Shown here piece by piece: positions 43,208 to 52,308 of a DNA stretch of 64,000 nt (positions are counted from its first letter, which is position 1; each line of letters begins with the position of its first letter). Both the position numbers and the translations under genes were made by a program. Under the pieces are notes generated by a model. The model had not been told where the DNA came from. It was given only the letters and a program-made list of their open reading frames with translations, and made no database searches. The stretch is taken from NCBI GenBank assembly GCA_965279315.1, contig OZ257145.1:868001-932000 (forward strand), given 5' to 3'. The DNA comes from JAPWJZ01 sp965279315 (GTDB lineage Bacteria; Pseudomonadota; Alphaproteobacteria; Micavibrionales; UBA2020).

Positions 43208-45043
43208 TCACATCCCGCCGCCGTAATATCCGCCATAGCCGTTGTACCGCTTCGGCGTGGGGTTCAGGCCTTTTTTCTGCAGGTGCTGCTTGATCGCGTC
43301 GGTTGCGGTGCGTTTGTCGAGGCCGTGCGCCATGTCATAGGGCGTGAATTTCTGGTTGTCCTCGGCCAGCGGGTCGGCGCCGCCCGCGAGCAGGCTGCGC
43401 ACCATCGCGGCGGAGCTGTAGCTGTTCAGCACGGCAAGGTGCAGCGGGGTGCGGCCGGACTGGTCTTTCGCCTTCACATCCGCGCCCGCCTTCACCAGCT
43501 TGGCGACTTCCGATTCAAGGCCGCTCTGGCAGGCGACATGCAGCGCGGTCTGCTGGCTCCAGCGTTCCTTCACTTCTGTGTCGACGCCTTTTTCGATCAG
43601 CTTGTCGATGATCTCGAGTTTACGGCGGCTGAGCGCAAGGTGCAGCGGCGAATTGCCCTGGTCATCGACCGCGTTCACGTTCACGCCACGCTCCAGCAGT
43701 TCCTTCGCGAGCGTCATGTTGTGGTCCATGATCGCGGAAATCAGCGGCGTGCGTTTCCAGTTGTCGCGGCCATCGGTTTCCGCGCCGCCATCCATCAGTT
43801 TTTTCAAGGTGTCGATTTTAAGCGCGGCGGAAACATGCTGCAGCACGTTGCGGCCCTGCTTGTCGCGCGCCGTGGCATCCGCGCCCGCGCCCAGCAGCAG
43901 GCCGACCGCATCGTCATTCGCCTTGAACGACGCCGCCATCAGGGGCGTCACGCCATCCGAATCCGCCTTCGACGGGTCGGCGCCCGATTCCAGCAGCAGC
44001 GTCATCATGCGCTTGCTGCCCGACCGCAAGGAAAGGATCAGCGGCGTGGTGCGCTGTTGTGAATCGCATTTCGCGACATCCGCGCCCGATTCGATCAGGA
44101 TCTTGGCAAGCTTCAGGCTGTCCGCCTCCGCCGCGTCATGCAGCGGGGTCGCGCCCTGCTTGTCGGGCATGTTCACATTCGCGCCCTTGTCGATCATCTT
44201 GACCGCGAGTTTCTCGTGGCGGCGCAGCACGGCGATATGCAGGGGCGAGCGGCCATGGATGTTCACGGCATTCACAAGGCCCGAGCCTTCGGTCTTCAGC
44301 AGGTAGTCGGCAACGGCGGTCGAATCAACGCGGTTCGCGGCCAGATGCAGCGCGGTGTCGCCCTCGTTGTTCGACGAAAAAATCGCGACGCGTTCAAACA
44401 GCAATGCCTGCACGGATTCAACGGTGTTCTTTTCCGCCGCGCGGTGCAGCGGCTGGTAGCCTTTATTATCCGGGCGGTTGGGGTTGCCGGTATATTCCAG
44501 CAGCGCGCGGATGGTGGGCACGCCGGCATTGCCTGCGGCAACGTGCAGCGGCAGCTGGCCTTCGGCATCGGTGATATCGGCATCGCAGCCGGCCTCGAGC
44601 AGGAACGGCAGCATCTTGTGCGTGGATTCGTTTTTCAGCGCCTCGAACAGCGGGGTTTTCTTTTCCTTGTCGCGCGGGTTCAGCTGGCAGCTGAATTCCA
44701 TCAGCATCACGGCGATTTCCTCGTTGCCGACCGATACCGCATGATGCAACGGGCTGCGGCCGTCCTTGGTCGCCTTGTTGGGCGACGCGCCGGCATCCAG
44801 CAGCCGCGCAACCTTGTCCACATCCTGCGCGATGATCGCCTCGATCAGCACGGACAGGTTGGTGGCGGGGTCAACGATCTTGTCCGGTTCGCGAATATAC
44901 TTGAACGCGTCTTTCGCGGATTTCGGCGCAGGGCCGTCTGCGGCGGCGGGAGTCGGCTTCGCATTGTCGTCATCATTCGCAGGGTCGTTTGCGGGGTTTT
45001 TACCGCGGACTTTTTTGTGCTGCGAATTCTTGCGACGCGCCAT
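43208..45043 (-). CDS. Large ankyrin-repeat protein
   Basis: A 611-residue protein with a polar, Lys/Asn/Ala-rich N-terminus of about 60 residues and about fifteen consecutive ankyrin repeats. The short tail is rich in Gly and Tyr (RYNGYGGYYGGGM). Its repeats are close to consensus (GRSPLHHAVSVGNEEIAVML, GRTPLHLAVLNSYSSAAMV). DNWKRTPLISAIMDHN resembles the reconstructed DNWGRTALI of the frameshifted neighbour. GGATAAGG lies before the start and overlaps the stop of the upstream gene. It is probably a scaffold or effector; no enzyme domain is seen. Confidence 0.92.
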   Translation of the reverse strand: MARRKNSQHKKVRGKNPANDPANDDDNAKPTPAAADGPAPKSAKDAFKYIREPDKIVDPATNLSVLIEAIIAQDVDKVARLLDAGASPNKATKDGRSPLHHAVSVGNEEIAVMLMEFSCQLNPRDKEKKTPLFEALKNESTHKMLPFLLEAGCDADITDAEGQLPLHVAAGNAGVPTIRALLEYTGNPNRPDNKGYQPLHRAAEKNTVESVQALLFERVAIFSSNNEGDTALHLAANRVDSTAVADYLLKTEGSGLVNAVNIHGRSPLHIAVLRRHEKLAVKMIDKGANVNMPDKQGATPLHDAAEADSLKLAKILIESGADVAKCDSQQRTTPLILSLRSGSKRMMTLLLESGADPSKADSDGVTPLMAASFKANDDAVGLLLGAGADATARDKQGRNVLQHVSAALKIDTLKKLMDGGAETDGRDNWKRTPLISAIMDHNMTLAKELLERGVNVNAVDDQGNSPLHLALSRRKLEIIDKLIEKGVDTEVKERWSQQTALHVACQSGLESEVAKLVKAGADVKAKDQSGRTPLHLAVLNSYSSAAMVRSLLAGGADPLAEDNQKFTPYDMAHGLDKRTATDAIKQHLQKKGLNPTPKRYNGYGGYYGGGM

Positions 45044-45046
45044 GCC

Positions 45047-46093
45047 TTATCCCCCGGGCCTGAATTTCTTGTACGATTTTTCGAACTGTTTTTGCAGCTG
45101 CAGCTTCTCCGCCTCTTCCAGCGACCAGCGCAGCGAATAATTGGTGGAACTGGCGGCATGGATGCTCGCCGTCCTGTTGAAGCTGTCGGCCAGCAGCAAA
45201 TCCGCGCCCGCTTTGACCAGTGCCGTCGTCGCATCGGCATTACCGCGCGCGGCGGCCAGCATGATGGCGGTTTCCTGCTTGTGATTGCGGGCGTTGATAT
45301 CGGGGCGCGTCGCCAGAATCTCGGTCATCTGGCGCGTGGCGCCCCAATGCGCGGTGTACATCAGCGCGGTTTCGCCAAGATTATTTGTTGCACGCGTATC
45401 CGCGCCCATCTGCACAAGGCGGGAAACGGAATAACGCTTGTCGCGCCGCGCGGCATAAATCAGCGGGGTGTCGCCGGTCGCGGGTGATTTTTCTTCCAAA
45501 GATACGCCCGCGCGCACGAGCTTGCCGATCGCGAGCGCCGAATCATTGTCGATCGCCAGCATCATGGGCGTATCGCCCGACGGGCCGCCGGGCGCGCCGG
45601 CAAAGGCGCCGGCCTCCAGCAGCGTATCGACAATATTATAATGTGACTTTTTCAGCGCGACATGCAGCGCCGTCCATTTGTCGTCGTAGCCGGTGGGTTC
45701 GATAGACGGCGTGTTGATGAATGCAGCGCCGCCCTTCGACAATATAATATCCAGTTTTTCCGCATTGCCCGTAAAGGCCGCGATATAGGTCGCGTTGAAC
45801 ACCAGCGGCGTGTTCGCATAGGACATCTTGCCCGTCGCGAAATTGATGTCCGCGCCAAGGTCGAGCAGGTTGCGCACGTCATGCGCCTCGCCCTTCAAAA
45901 GCGCAAGGCCCAGCGGCGGCATGTTTTGTTTGTTGAGTGCGTTGATATCCGCGCCGAGGCTGATCGCCTCCCGCAATTTTTCGGGCGGTGCGTGCAGCAG
46001 CACCAGTTCGTGCAAATAGGTATTGCCGTCCTGGTCGCGCGGGGCGTTGATATTGCGCGGATGGGGCGCTATGGGGAAATTCCCCTCGGGCAC
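45047..46093 (-). CDS. Ankyrin-repeat protein with GTG start
   Basis: A 348-residue protein with about eight ankyrin repeats from residue 20 on (DGNTYLHELVLLHAPPEKLR, DTPLIYAARRDKRYSVSRLV, ETAIMLAAARGNADATTALV). It ends with a helical, charged tail (EEAEKLQLQKQFEKSYKKF). GTG 46093 is the start: AAGGA lies seven bases upstream, and no ATG occurs before the repeats. The stop lies three bases from the next start. It has no signal peptide. It belongs to the minus-strand ANK operon. Confidence 0.88.
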   Translation of the reverse strand: MPEGNFPIAPHPRNINAPRDQDGNTYLHELVLLHAPPEKLREAISLGADINALNKQNMPPLGLALLKGEAHDVRNLLDLGADINFATGKMSYANTPLVFNATYIAAFTGNAEKLDIILSKGGAAFINTPSIEPTGYDDKWTALHVALKKSHYNIVDTLLEAGAFAGAPGGPSGDTPMMLAIDNDSALAIGKLVRAGVSLEEKSPATGDTPLIYAARRDKRYSVSRLVQMGADTRATNNLGETALMYTAHWGATRQMTEILATRPDINARNHKQETAIMLAAARGNADATTALVKAGADLLLADSFNRTASIHAASSTNYSLRWSLEEAEKLQLQKQFEKSYKKFRPGG

Positions 46094-46158
46094 GGCGTTT
46101 TCCTTAAGTCTGCAAAAGCGTTTAGCAGCGAAGCTGCATCGTTTTTCAACAGCCGGAA

Positions 46159-47463
46159 TTATCGCCTGTTTTGGAAGCCGCGGGAAGAGGGTTTCTGGAA
46201 CCGTTTGCCGCGGCTGCTGAACACCTTGGTGGCGGGCTGCTTCTTTTTTTCCGCTTCCAGCTGTTCTTGCTCTGCAGCATGACGCTTCGCGTACATGGCA
46301 TGGCCGTATTTCTTGATCTCCGCCTGCTTTTCACGCTCGGCGATCACATGGTTCACGCGCTGCTGGAATTCGGCGGGCGCAAGGTCGCGCGGGCTTTTGC
46401 CGCTTTTGTCTTTCGCGAACGGGTCTGCGCCGGCATCCAGCAGCGCGATCACGACGTCGAGCTTGTTTTTGTGCGCCGCGATATGGAGCGGGGTTTGCCT
46501 GTTCTTGTTGCGCGCCTCGAGGTCGGCGCCCGCCGCGATCAGCATCTTCAGCGTTTTCGCGTCATGCGTTTCGGCCGCCACATGCAGCAGGCTTTCGCCC
46601 GTATGCGTGATCTGCCCCACATTCGCGCCCATGTCGATCAGCAGCCTGACCGCTTCGGTAAACCCGCTCTGCACGGCGGGGAACAGCGGCGTTTCACCCC
46701 AGAAATTTTCCAGCTTGTCCACATCCGCGCCGCGCTGCAGCAGCAGGCGGACCAGCGGCAGGGTTTTTTCGCGGCTGTCGCGGTGGCCCAGCAGGTACAT
46801 CAGCGGCGTTTCGCCGTGGCCGTCGCGTTCATTGATGTCGACGCCGTAATCCAGCAGCTTTTCCACCAGCGGGCGGTTGCTGGTTTCAAGCGCGATGCGC
46901 AAGACGCTTTGTTCCTTGCGCTCCGCATTGAAAATTTCATGCACGGCGGCGGCATGCGGGTGCGCCAGCAGTGCGTCCATGATTTCCATCGGCGCGCGCG
47001 CGGCGAAATGATAGGCGTTCTGCCCGTCATCCTTCGGCGGCGTCTTCGCCGTCACATCCGCGCCGTAATAGATCAGCAGTTTCGCCATTGCGACATTGTT
47101 GTCGCCGATGGTCATCTGCAGCGCGGTGATGCCGTCATCGAACCGGCGGACGGAGGGGGAAGACCCTGCCTCCAGCAGCGCGGTTGCGGCGGCGATGTCC
47201 TGCTTTTCGACCGCACGGTACAGCGGCGTGCCGTCATTCGCGTCGCGCAGGTGCACATCGGCACCGGCCGCGACCAGCAGCGGGATGATATCGCCCCAGC
47301 CATGCTCGACCGCAAAATGCAAAATCGTGCGCTGTTCCGATGAATCGCGGTCGTTGATGACCTTCGCCGTGTCGACATAGGTCGCCCCCGCGATGCGGTC
47401 CAGCAGTTCCTGCCTGTCGCCCTGCGCGGCGAGGTCCAGCAATGTCTTGCGCGTGTCGGTCAT
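46159..47463 (-). CDS. Ankyrin-repeat protein with basic C-terminus
   Basis: A 434-residue protein with about ten ankyrin repeats through residue 350 (LLVAAGADVHLRDANDGTPL, GETPLFPAVQSGFTEAVRLL, RQTPLHIAAHKNKLDVVIAL). A Lys/Arg/Gln-rich coiled-coil-like C-terminal region follows, ending GFQNRR. The highly basic tail could bind nucleic acid or act as a targeting signal. Its start overlaps the preceding stop by four bases. It lacks the Pro-terminated tail of its upstream neighbour. Confidence 0.9.
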   Translation of the reverse strand: MTDTRKTLLDLAAQGDRQELLDRIAGATYVDTAKVINDRDSSEQRTILHFAVEHGWGDIIPLLVAAGADVHLRDANDGTPLYRAVEKQDIAAATALLEAGSSPSVRRFDDGITALQMTIGDNNVAMAKLLIYYGADVTAKTPPKDDGQNAYHFAARAPMEIMDALLAHPHAAAVHEIFNAERKEQSVLRIALETSNRPLVEKLLDYGVDINERDGHGETPLMYLLGHRDSREKTLPLVRLLLQRGADVDKLENFWGETPLFPAVQSGFTEAVRLLIDMGANVGQITHTGESLLHVAAETHDAKTLKMLIAAGADLEARNKNRQTPLHIAAHKNKLDVVIALLDAGADPFAKDKSGKSPRDLAPAEFQQRVNHVIAEREKQAEIKKYGHAMYAKRHAAEQEQLEAEKKKQPATKVFSSRGKRFQKPSSRGFQNRR

Positions 47464-48929
47464 GGGCGCGGCGCTTTCGGCGGCTGCGGTTTTTGCAGGC
47501 TGCGTTCCAGCAGCATGACGATCGCGGGATTGTCGCCCGCGCGCGCATGGCTCAAGGCGGATTTGCCGTCGCAGTCATACAGCTTCGGGTTCGCGCCCGC
47601 ATCCAGCAGCAGGCGCACGGCGGCAGCATTTTTCTGCACCACCGCCTCGATCAGCGGCGTGCGCGCATCAACCATGTGGCGGGCATTCACGTCGGCGCCG
47701 GAATTGATCATCATTTCAAGGGCGGTCGTGGTCGTCTTGTGCAGCGTGTAATAAATCGGCGTGAAACCGTCGTTATCAACCGCATCCGCATCGATTTCAT
47801 GGCCCAGCAGCTCCGACATCGCCCATTCGCCGTTCGATGTCAGGAGGGCGGATGCCAGCGGCGTGAGACCGTTAACGGGCGATTTCTGGTCGGGGTCCGC
47901 GCCGCGCGCGATCAGGAACGACACGAATTCCGCGCGTTTTTTGCCGTCATTCAAATCAGGATTGCCCGCGATCAGCGACAGGGGCGAGAGGCCGCCTTCA
48001 CCGGCGGGGCGGTTCACATCCGCGCCGTTCAGCACCAGTGTTTTCACCAGCGGCATGTTGAACTGCGCCAGCGCATGGCCCAGCGGCGTCACGCCATCGG
48101 CATCGGCGGCGTTGATGTTCGCGCCGGATTTCAGCATTTTTGCCGCAACCGTCGCCATGCCGCGCTCGATCGCCAGCTGGAAACTGGTGCGGTTTTTCGG
48201 GTCGGTCGCGTTGGTGTAACTGTCGATGCCGCGCACCACTTCGGGGAATTCCAGCAGCGCATCCGCGACTTCCGTCATGCGGAGCGACACGGCGATCAGC
48301 AGCGGGGTGGAGCCGTTCGGCGTGCGCTCGTTCGCATCGGCGCCGGCGCGGATCATCGCCTCCACCATCCGCGTCTTGCCCTTTTCGACCGCGCGGTGCA
48401 GCAGCGTGCGGCCATCGACCATGTTGCCGGAAACGTAGCCGCCGTGACGGACAAGGGTTTCCACCACATCGACCTTGCCGAAATTCACGGCGTCTTCCAG
48501 CGGGGTTACCTCGGGCTTGTCCTTCTTGCCCTGTTTCGGATTCGCGCCGTTCAGCAGCAGGAATTCGACCATCTCGTTCGACCCTGCGCGCGCGGCGATA
48601 TGGAGCGCGGTATCGCCCTGCATGTTGAACCCGTTCAGGTCGATGCCGGCGCGCACATATTCCTTCACCTTCTCCAGCTTGTTCTGGCGCACCGCGCCGA
48701 AGAACTGCGCGGGATCGACCTCGATGCCTTCGCGGGTGACCTGCTTTTCCAGTTTCGGTTTTTCAGGAGTCTTTTCGGCGGTCGCGCCGTCGGCGCTGCC
48801 ATCTTTTGAAGCTGGCGGCTGGCCGGTCACGTCGTTGAAAATATCCTTCACGCCCCCGGTCAGGCGATCCATCGCCTTCTCGAAGTTGCTTCTGCGGTCC
48901 TCGATATTTTCGTCGTCGTCCGGAGCCAT
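47460..48929 (-). CDS. Large ankyrin-repeat protein with KAPRP tail
   Basis: A 489-residue protein. Its first 70 residues are charged (RRSNFEKAMDRLTGGVKDIF), then about twelve ankyrin repeats follow, one with a long insertion around ALLEFPEVVRGIDSYTNATD. The tail ends QPPKAPRP. ATG 48929 follows AAGGAA; TTG 48941 is in frame but poorly placed. The downstream ANK gene overlaps it by four bases. The insertion resembles one in the gene at 40751, so the two are probably paralogues. It is possibly a Dot/Icm substrate by position and tail. Confidence 0.9.
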   Translation of the reverse strand: MAPDDDENIEDRRSNFEKAMDRLTGGVKDIFNDVTGQPPASKDGSADGATAEKTPEKPKLEKQVTREGIEVDPAQFFGAVRQNKLEKVKEYVRAGIDLNGFNMQGDTALHIAARAGSNEMVEFLLLNGANPKQGKKDKPEVTPLEDAVNFGKVDVVETLVRHGGYVSGNMVDGRTLLHRAVEKGKTRMVEAMIRAGADANERTPNGSTPLLIAVSLRMTEVADALLEFPEVVRGIDSYTNATDPKNRTSFQLAIERGMATVAAKMLKSGANINAADADGVTPLGHALAQFNMPLVKTLVLNGADVNRPAGEGGLSPLSLIAGNPDLNDGKKRAEFVSFLIARGADPDQKSPVNGLTPLASALLTSNGEWAMSELLGHEIDADAVDNDGFTPIYYTLHKTTTTALEMMINSGADVNARHMVDARTPLIEAVVQKNAAAVRLLLDAGANPKLYDCDGKSALSHARAGDNPAIVMLLERSLQKPQPPKAPRP

Positions 48930-49057
48930 ATTTTCCTTCAAGCGCGCGTATAAAAAAGGCGCGTTGATTCGTCTAAACGCAGCGTCTTAAACCGGTATCA
49001 GGATTTGCATAAGGGTATAACATGGCGGCCATACCCCGCCAATAGCTTATGGAAGAT

Positions 49058-49999
49058 TCAAATCGAGGGGTCGTAGGCGGGGGCTTGGGGCGCGGGGCGG
49101 TTCTTGATTACATAATCACGCATGGCGTCCTCCAGCGGGCCGATGGTGGCGGCTTTCTGGCCCATCTCGGCAAACGCCAGCGCATGGCCGAGGCGCTCAT
49201 AATTATATGTGCCTGCGGGCAGGTCGAGGAACAGCTTCACGATTTCCGCCTCGCCAAGCGCGGCGGCCTGACCCAGCGGGGTGCGGGTCGGCATGTCGGG
49301 GTCGGTTTTCAACGGGTCGCTGCCCAGCCGCAACAGTTCCACAATCGTCTCGATATGCTTGCCGGCGATGGCGTAATACATCGGGTCGAACCCCTTGCCC
49401 TCCCGCGCGCCGCGCAGGTCGCCTTGGCCGTCAATCACCAGCATGCGCAGGATTTTTGTGTGGCCGGATTGCGCCGCCACATCGACCGCGCTCATGTAAT
49501 TTTCGCCGCGGAAATTCACCGGCGCGCCCGCATCCATCAACTGGCGCACGGCGTCTTCGCTGCCCGTCAGGGCGGCGATATGCAGCGGGGTCATCTTGTT
49601 GTTCTTGGTCGCCAGCGTCAGGTGCGCGCCCGCGCCATGGTGCAGCAGCGTCTCGGTGATCTCCGGCACATCGGCGCGCGCGGCCAGGTGCAGCGCGCCT
49701 TCACTGCTGCGTTCCGCCAGTACATCCGCCTTGTTCGCCAGCAGGAAATGCACCATCGCCGCGTTTTTCGCGAAAACCGCGATCATCAGCGGCGTGGTCT
49801 GCAATTCATCGCGGGCATCGATGCTTGCGCCCGATGTCAGGGCGTCGCGCGCGCCTTCGATATCGCCGCGCTCGACCGCATCCAGCAATTGCTTGTCGGG
49901 GGTGGGGGCAGCGGCGGTTGCGGCGTTGTCATTCGCGGTTGCGGGCGCGGGCGCGGTCACGGCAACGGCGGCGGCGCGGAAATCATCGGCGGTGGTCAT
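49058..49999 (-). CDS. Ankyrin-repeat protein coupled to a metalloprotease gene
   Basis: A 313-residue protein with an Ala/Thr/Pro-rich N-terminus (about 35 residues) and about seven ankyrin repeats (LHLAARADVPEITETLLHHG, MTPLHIAALTGSEDAVRQLM). A helical C-terminal part ends in a Pro/Ala-rich tail, AYDPSI. The start at 49999 overlaps the stop of the HExxH protease gene as ATGA, indicating joint production. It may be a partner or inhibitor of that protease; this is inference from coupling only. Confidence 0.88.
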   Translation of the reverse strand: MTTADDFRAAAVAVTAPAPATANDNAATAAAPTPDKQLLDAVERGDIEGARDALTSGASIDARDELQTTPLMIAVFAKNAAMVHFLLANKADVLAERSSEGALHLAARADVPEITETLLHHGAGAHLTLATKNNKMTPLHIAALTGSEDAVRQLMDAGAPVNFRGENYMSAVDVAAQSGHTKILRMLVIDGQGDLRGAREGKGFDPMYYAIAGKHIETIVELLRLGSDPLKTDPDMPTRTPLGQAAALGEAEIVKLFLDLPAGTYNYERLGHALAFAEMGQKAATIGPLEDAMRDYVIKNRPAPQAPAYDPSI

Positions 50000-50973
50000 G
50001 GGGATGGTGCTTTCTTCGGTGTGTGTGCGACAGTCCCGGCATCGCGTTTTTGCTGCCATGCGGCCAGTTGCTCTTGCGTGAAATTGCTGATGCCCGCCAT
50101 TTGCGGGGAGTCGAGATCGATGTATTTCGCGGCTTTTTCCGCGTAATGGCCGAGTTTTTTTAAGGCCGCCGCGCTGTCGAATTCATTTTGAAACAGGGCA
50201 GGGTCGCGCAGCTGTTGCGGCGCCAGTTTTTCCAGCGCCGTCAAAATCGTGCCTTCGTAATGCAACCGCAAGGCAAGCGAGCCATGGAAAGACTTGAACA
50301 CCCGCGCCATCATTTCATCGCGGTCGATATCCGGGAATTGCGGGCGGAAATAGGCGACGACCTTTTGCGTCAGCGTTGATCCCATGCTGTCGATGGCCGC
50401 GTCGATCGCCTGCGGGAACAGCAGGCGTTCATCGGGATCGCCGGCCGATTTATACGCAAGCTCAAGCGCCACGATAAATTCATGCGCGCGCGCATCGCCC
50501 TCCAGCGCCATCAATTCGCGGATGCTGGCGGCCGGCGTTTTGTCCAGCACCGAAAACGTGAAGCCTTTTTCCGCCTGCGCCACATGCGCCAGTTCATGCG
50601 CGATCACCAGCGCGATGCGCAGCGGGTCGTCATGCGTTTTCGCAACGATGCGGCGGTTTGCATGGTCGGTAAATCCGGAACGCTCCGCGTTTTTGCTGTC
50701 CTCCAGCGCGCCGGTGAAGCGGATGCGGTAATTTTTCTGCATCGCCGTTTGCGCCAGTGCGCGCACATGCGGGCTTTGCGAGAGAATCACCAGCGCCGCC
50801 TCCACCACGTCTTCGCAGGCGCGAAAGGCGGGCGTGTCGTCGATTACCAGCGGCAACAGGCTGCGCACCGCGATCACGCCATCCGCTTCGCCGCGCGGCA
50901 CGGCGGGATAGCTCCCCGCCTCCAGCGCGAACCAGTCATCGGCATTCTCGTTGAAATCGTCCTGCAGCGGCAT
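49996..50973 (-). CDS. Putative zinc metallopeptidase with KAPSP tail
   Basis: A 325-residue protein with a zinc-binding HELAH at about residues 126-130 (VIAHELAHVAQ). A downstream helix ELMALEGDARAHEF near 153-166 could give the third ligand (Glu 158). The arrangement resembles the DUF6782-type putative metallopeptidases. No signal peptide or membrane helix is seen, so it acts in the cytosol or is exported by a specialised system. The C-terminus ends TPKKAPSP, the Pro-terminated tail shared with ANK proteins. ATG 50973 is preferred, although no strong ribosome site is visible. It is the first gene of the minus-strand ANK operon and diverges from the Dot/Icm core. Confidence 0.7.
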   Translation of the reverse strand: MPLQDDFNENADDWFALEAGSYPAVPRGEADGVIAVRSLLPLVIDDTPAFRACEDVVEAALVILSQSPHVRALAQTAMQKNYRIRFTGALEDSKNAERSGFTDHANRRIVAKTHDDPLRIALVIAHELAHVAQAEKGFTFSVLDKTPAASIRELMALEGDARAHEFIVALELAYKSAGDPDERLLFPQAIDAAIDSMGSTLTQKVVAYFRPQFPDIDRDEMMARVFKSFHGSLALRLHYEGTILTALEKLAPQQLRDPALFQNEFDSAAALKKLGHYAEKAAKYIDLDSPQMAGISNFTQEQLAAWQQKRDAGTVAHTPKKAPSP

Positions 50974-51387
50974 CTCGGGTTTCCGGTATTTCGATAAGAA
51001 CCTAAACTTATCATAATGCGGACGGGATGCAAGGGCTGGAATCACCGGATAACGTTAAGATAACCCTTTAATATCAGTTAATTAAATAAATTGCGCCGCA
51101 GGCGCGCCTTCATGCCCAAGGAAGTCTGTGCGTGCCGCGTCATATTTGTAGACGCTTGCGTGAAATTTGTAGTCGCGGCGGCGGATGGCAATGCTTGAAA
51201 CCAACCCGCATTATTCTAGATGGCATCTCAGGATGCGCTAACCATAAAGGCGCATTACAGGGATGCCGCCCGTTAACTGTTGCTCCAACCGCTTGGGTAA
51301 CATAGTATTTTAAGGATTGTGTTTTAAAATCGGGATTGTTCCCCGCCGGTTTTTTGAAATGGCATTCAGGGGAAAACAAAGGGCGAT
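50974..51387. other. Divergent control region of the ANK operon and Dot/Icm core
   Basis: A gene-free 414-base interval between the divergent metallopeptidase and first IcmL genes. It is AT-rich near 51050-51090. It contains a likely promoter for the Dot/Icm genes at 51280-51308. I see no RNA gene or terminator. Confidence 0.5.
51280..51308 (+). promoter_or_regulatory. Candidate promoter of the Dot/Icm core
   Basis: TTGCTC at 51280-51285 and TAGTAT at 51303-51308 are 17 bases apart, matching a moderate sigma-70-type promoter about 80 bases before the first IcmL-like start. Confidence 0.35.
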
Positions 51388-52263
51388 ATGGCGATGACCG
51401 AGAACGAAAACCAGGATCAGGAAACGCAGGAAGCAGAAGTAGCCAATGCGCCGCCCGAGGTCACGAGCCCGCTCGCCAGCTTTGTCAAAGGCCTCGGCGG
51501 CGGCAAGAAAAACGCGCCCGCCCCCAACACGCCCGCCCCGCCGTCGCTCGCCAAGGGCGGCGCGGTTGCGAAAACGACCGTGAAACCCGCTGCAAACGCG
51601 GCGCCTGGCAAGGGCGGCACCGCCAAGCCGATGGCGATTTCCGGCCCGCTGGTGACCATCGTCACCCGCAATGAATTCTATCGCGACGGCTTCCGCAACC
51701 TCATCAAGATCGCGCTGCTGGAAGGCATCGTGATCATCGGGCTGATCCTGACGCTGATCGTGTACATGAACAACGCCGTGCCCTCCGACCGTTATTTCGC
51801 AACGACCGCCGACGGCCGCATCATGCAGCTGCAGCCGCTCGACCAGCCGAACCTCGACACCCCCGCGCTGCTGTCATGGGTTGCGACGGCCGTCACCGAA
51901 ACGATGGGCTTCAGCTACCTCAACTACCAGCGCGAACTGCAGAACGCGTCGAAAAGCTTCACCAAGACGGGCTGGGAAAGCTTCACCAGCGCGCTCCAGA
52001 AATCGCACATCCTTGATTCGGTGCAGAGCCTGCAGCAGATCGTGACGACCACGCCGCGCTCCGCGCCCGTGCTGACGCAGCAGGGCGTGCTGAACGGCCG
52101 CTACCGCTGGATCCTTAAAATGCCGATCGCCGTGAAATACCAGGGCGTGAAGGAAACCCGCACCGACAACCTCGACCTCCAGCTGGTGATCGAGCGCGTG
52201 CCGTCGCTGGAGAACCCGTCGGGCGTCGGTATCGCACAGTGGATCGCGGTCGCGAAGAACTAA
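51388..52263 (+). CDS. icmL: IcmL/DotI-like protein with long N-terminus (first copy)
   Basis: A 291-residue inner-membrane component of the Dot/Icm type IVB system. A polar, Pro/Lys-rich cytoplasmic N-terminus of about 85 residues is followed by FYRDGFRNLIKIALLE, a single membrane helix (about 107-126) and a periplasmic domain starting with PSDRYFATTADGRIMQLQPL. IcmL/DotI pairs with DotJ/IcmM, a shortened paralogue, in Legionella. Here both genes are full length and adjacent, so this copy may take the DotJ/IcmM place. It is the first gene of the core operon; AAAGGG precedes the start. Confidence 0.85.
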   Translation: MAMTENENQDQETQEAEVANAPPEVTSPLASFVKGLGGGKKNAPAPNTPAPPSLAKGGAVAKTTVKPAANAAPGKGGTAKPMAISGPLVTIVTRNEFYRDGFRNLIKIALLEGIVIIGLILTLIVYMNNAVPSDRYFATTADGRIMQLQPLDQPNLDTPALLSWVATAVTETMGFSYLNYQRELQNASKSFTKTGWESFTSALQKSHILDSVQSLQQIVTTTPRSAPVLTQQGVLNGRYRWILKMPIAVKYQGVKETRTDNLDLQLVIERVPSLENPSGVGIAQWIAVAKN

Positions 52264-52308
52264 AAATTATCGCGGCCACGCGAATTCGGAACAGGAAAGC
52301 GGATACAA

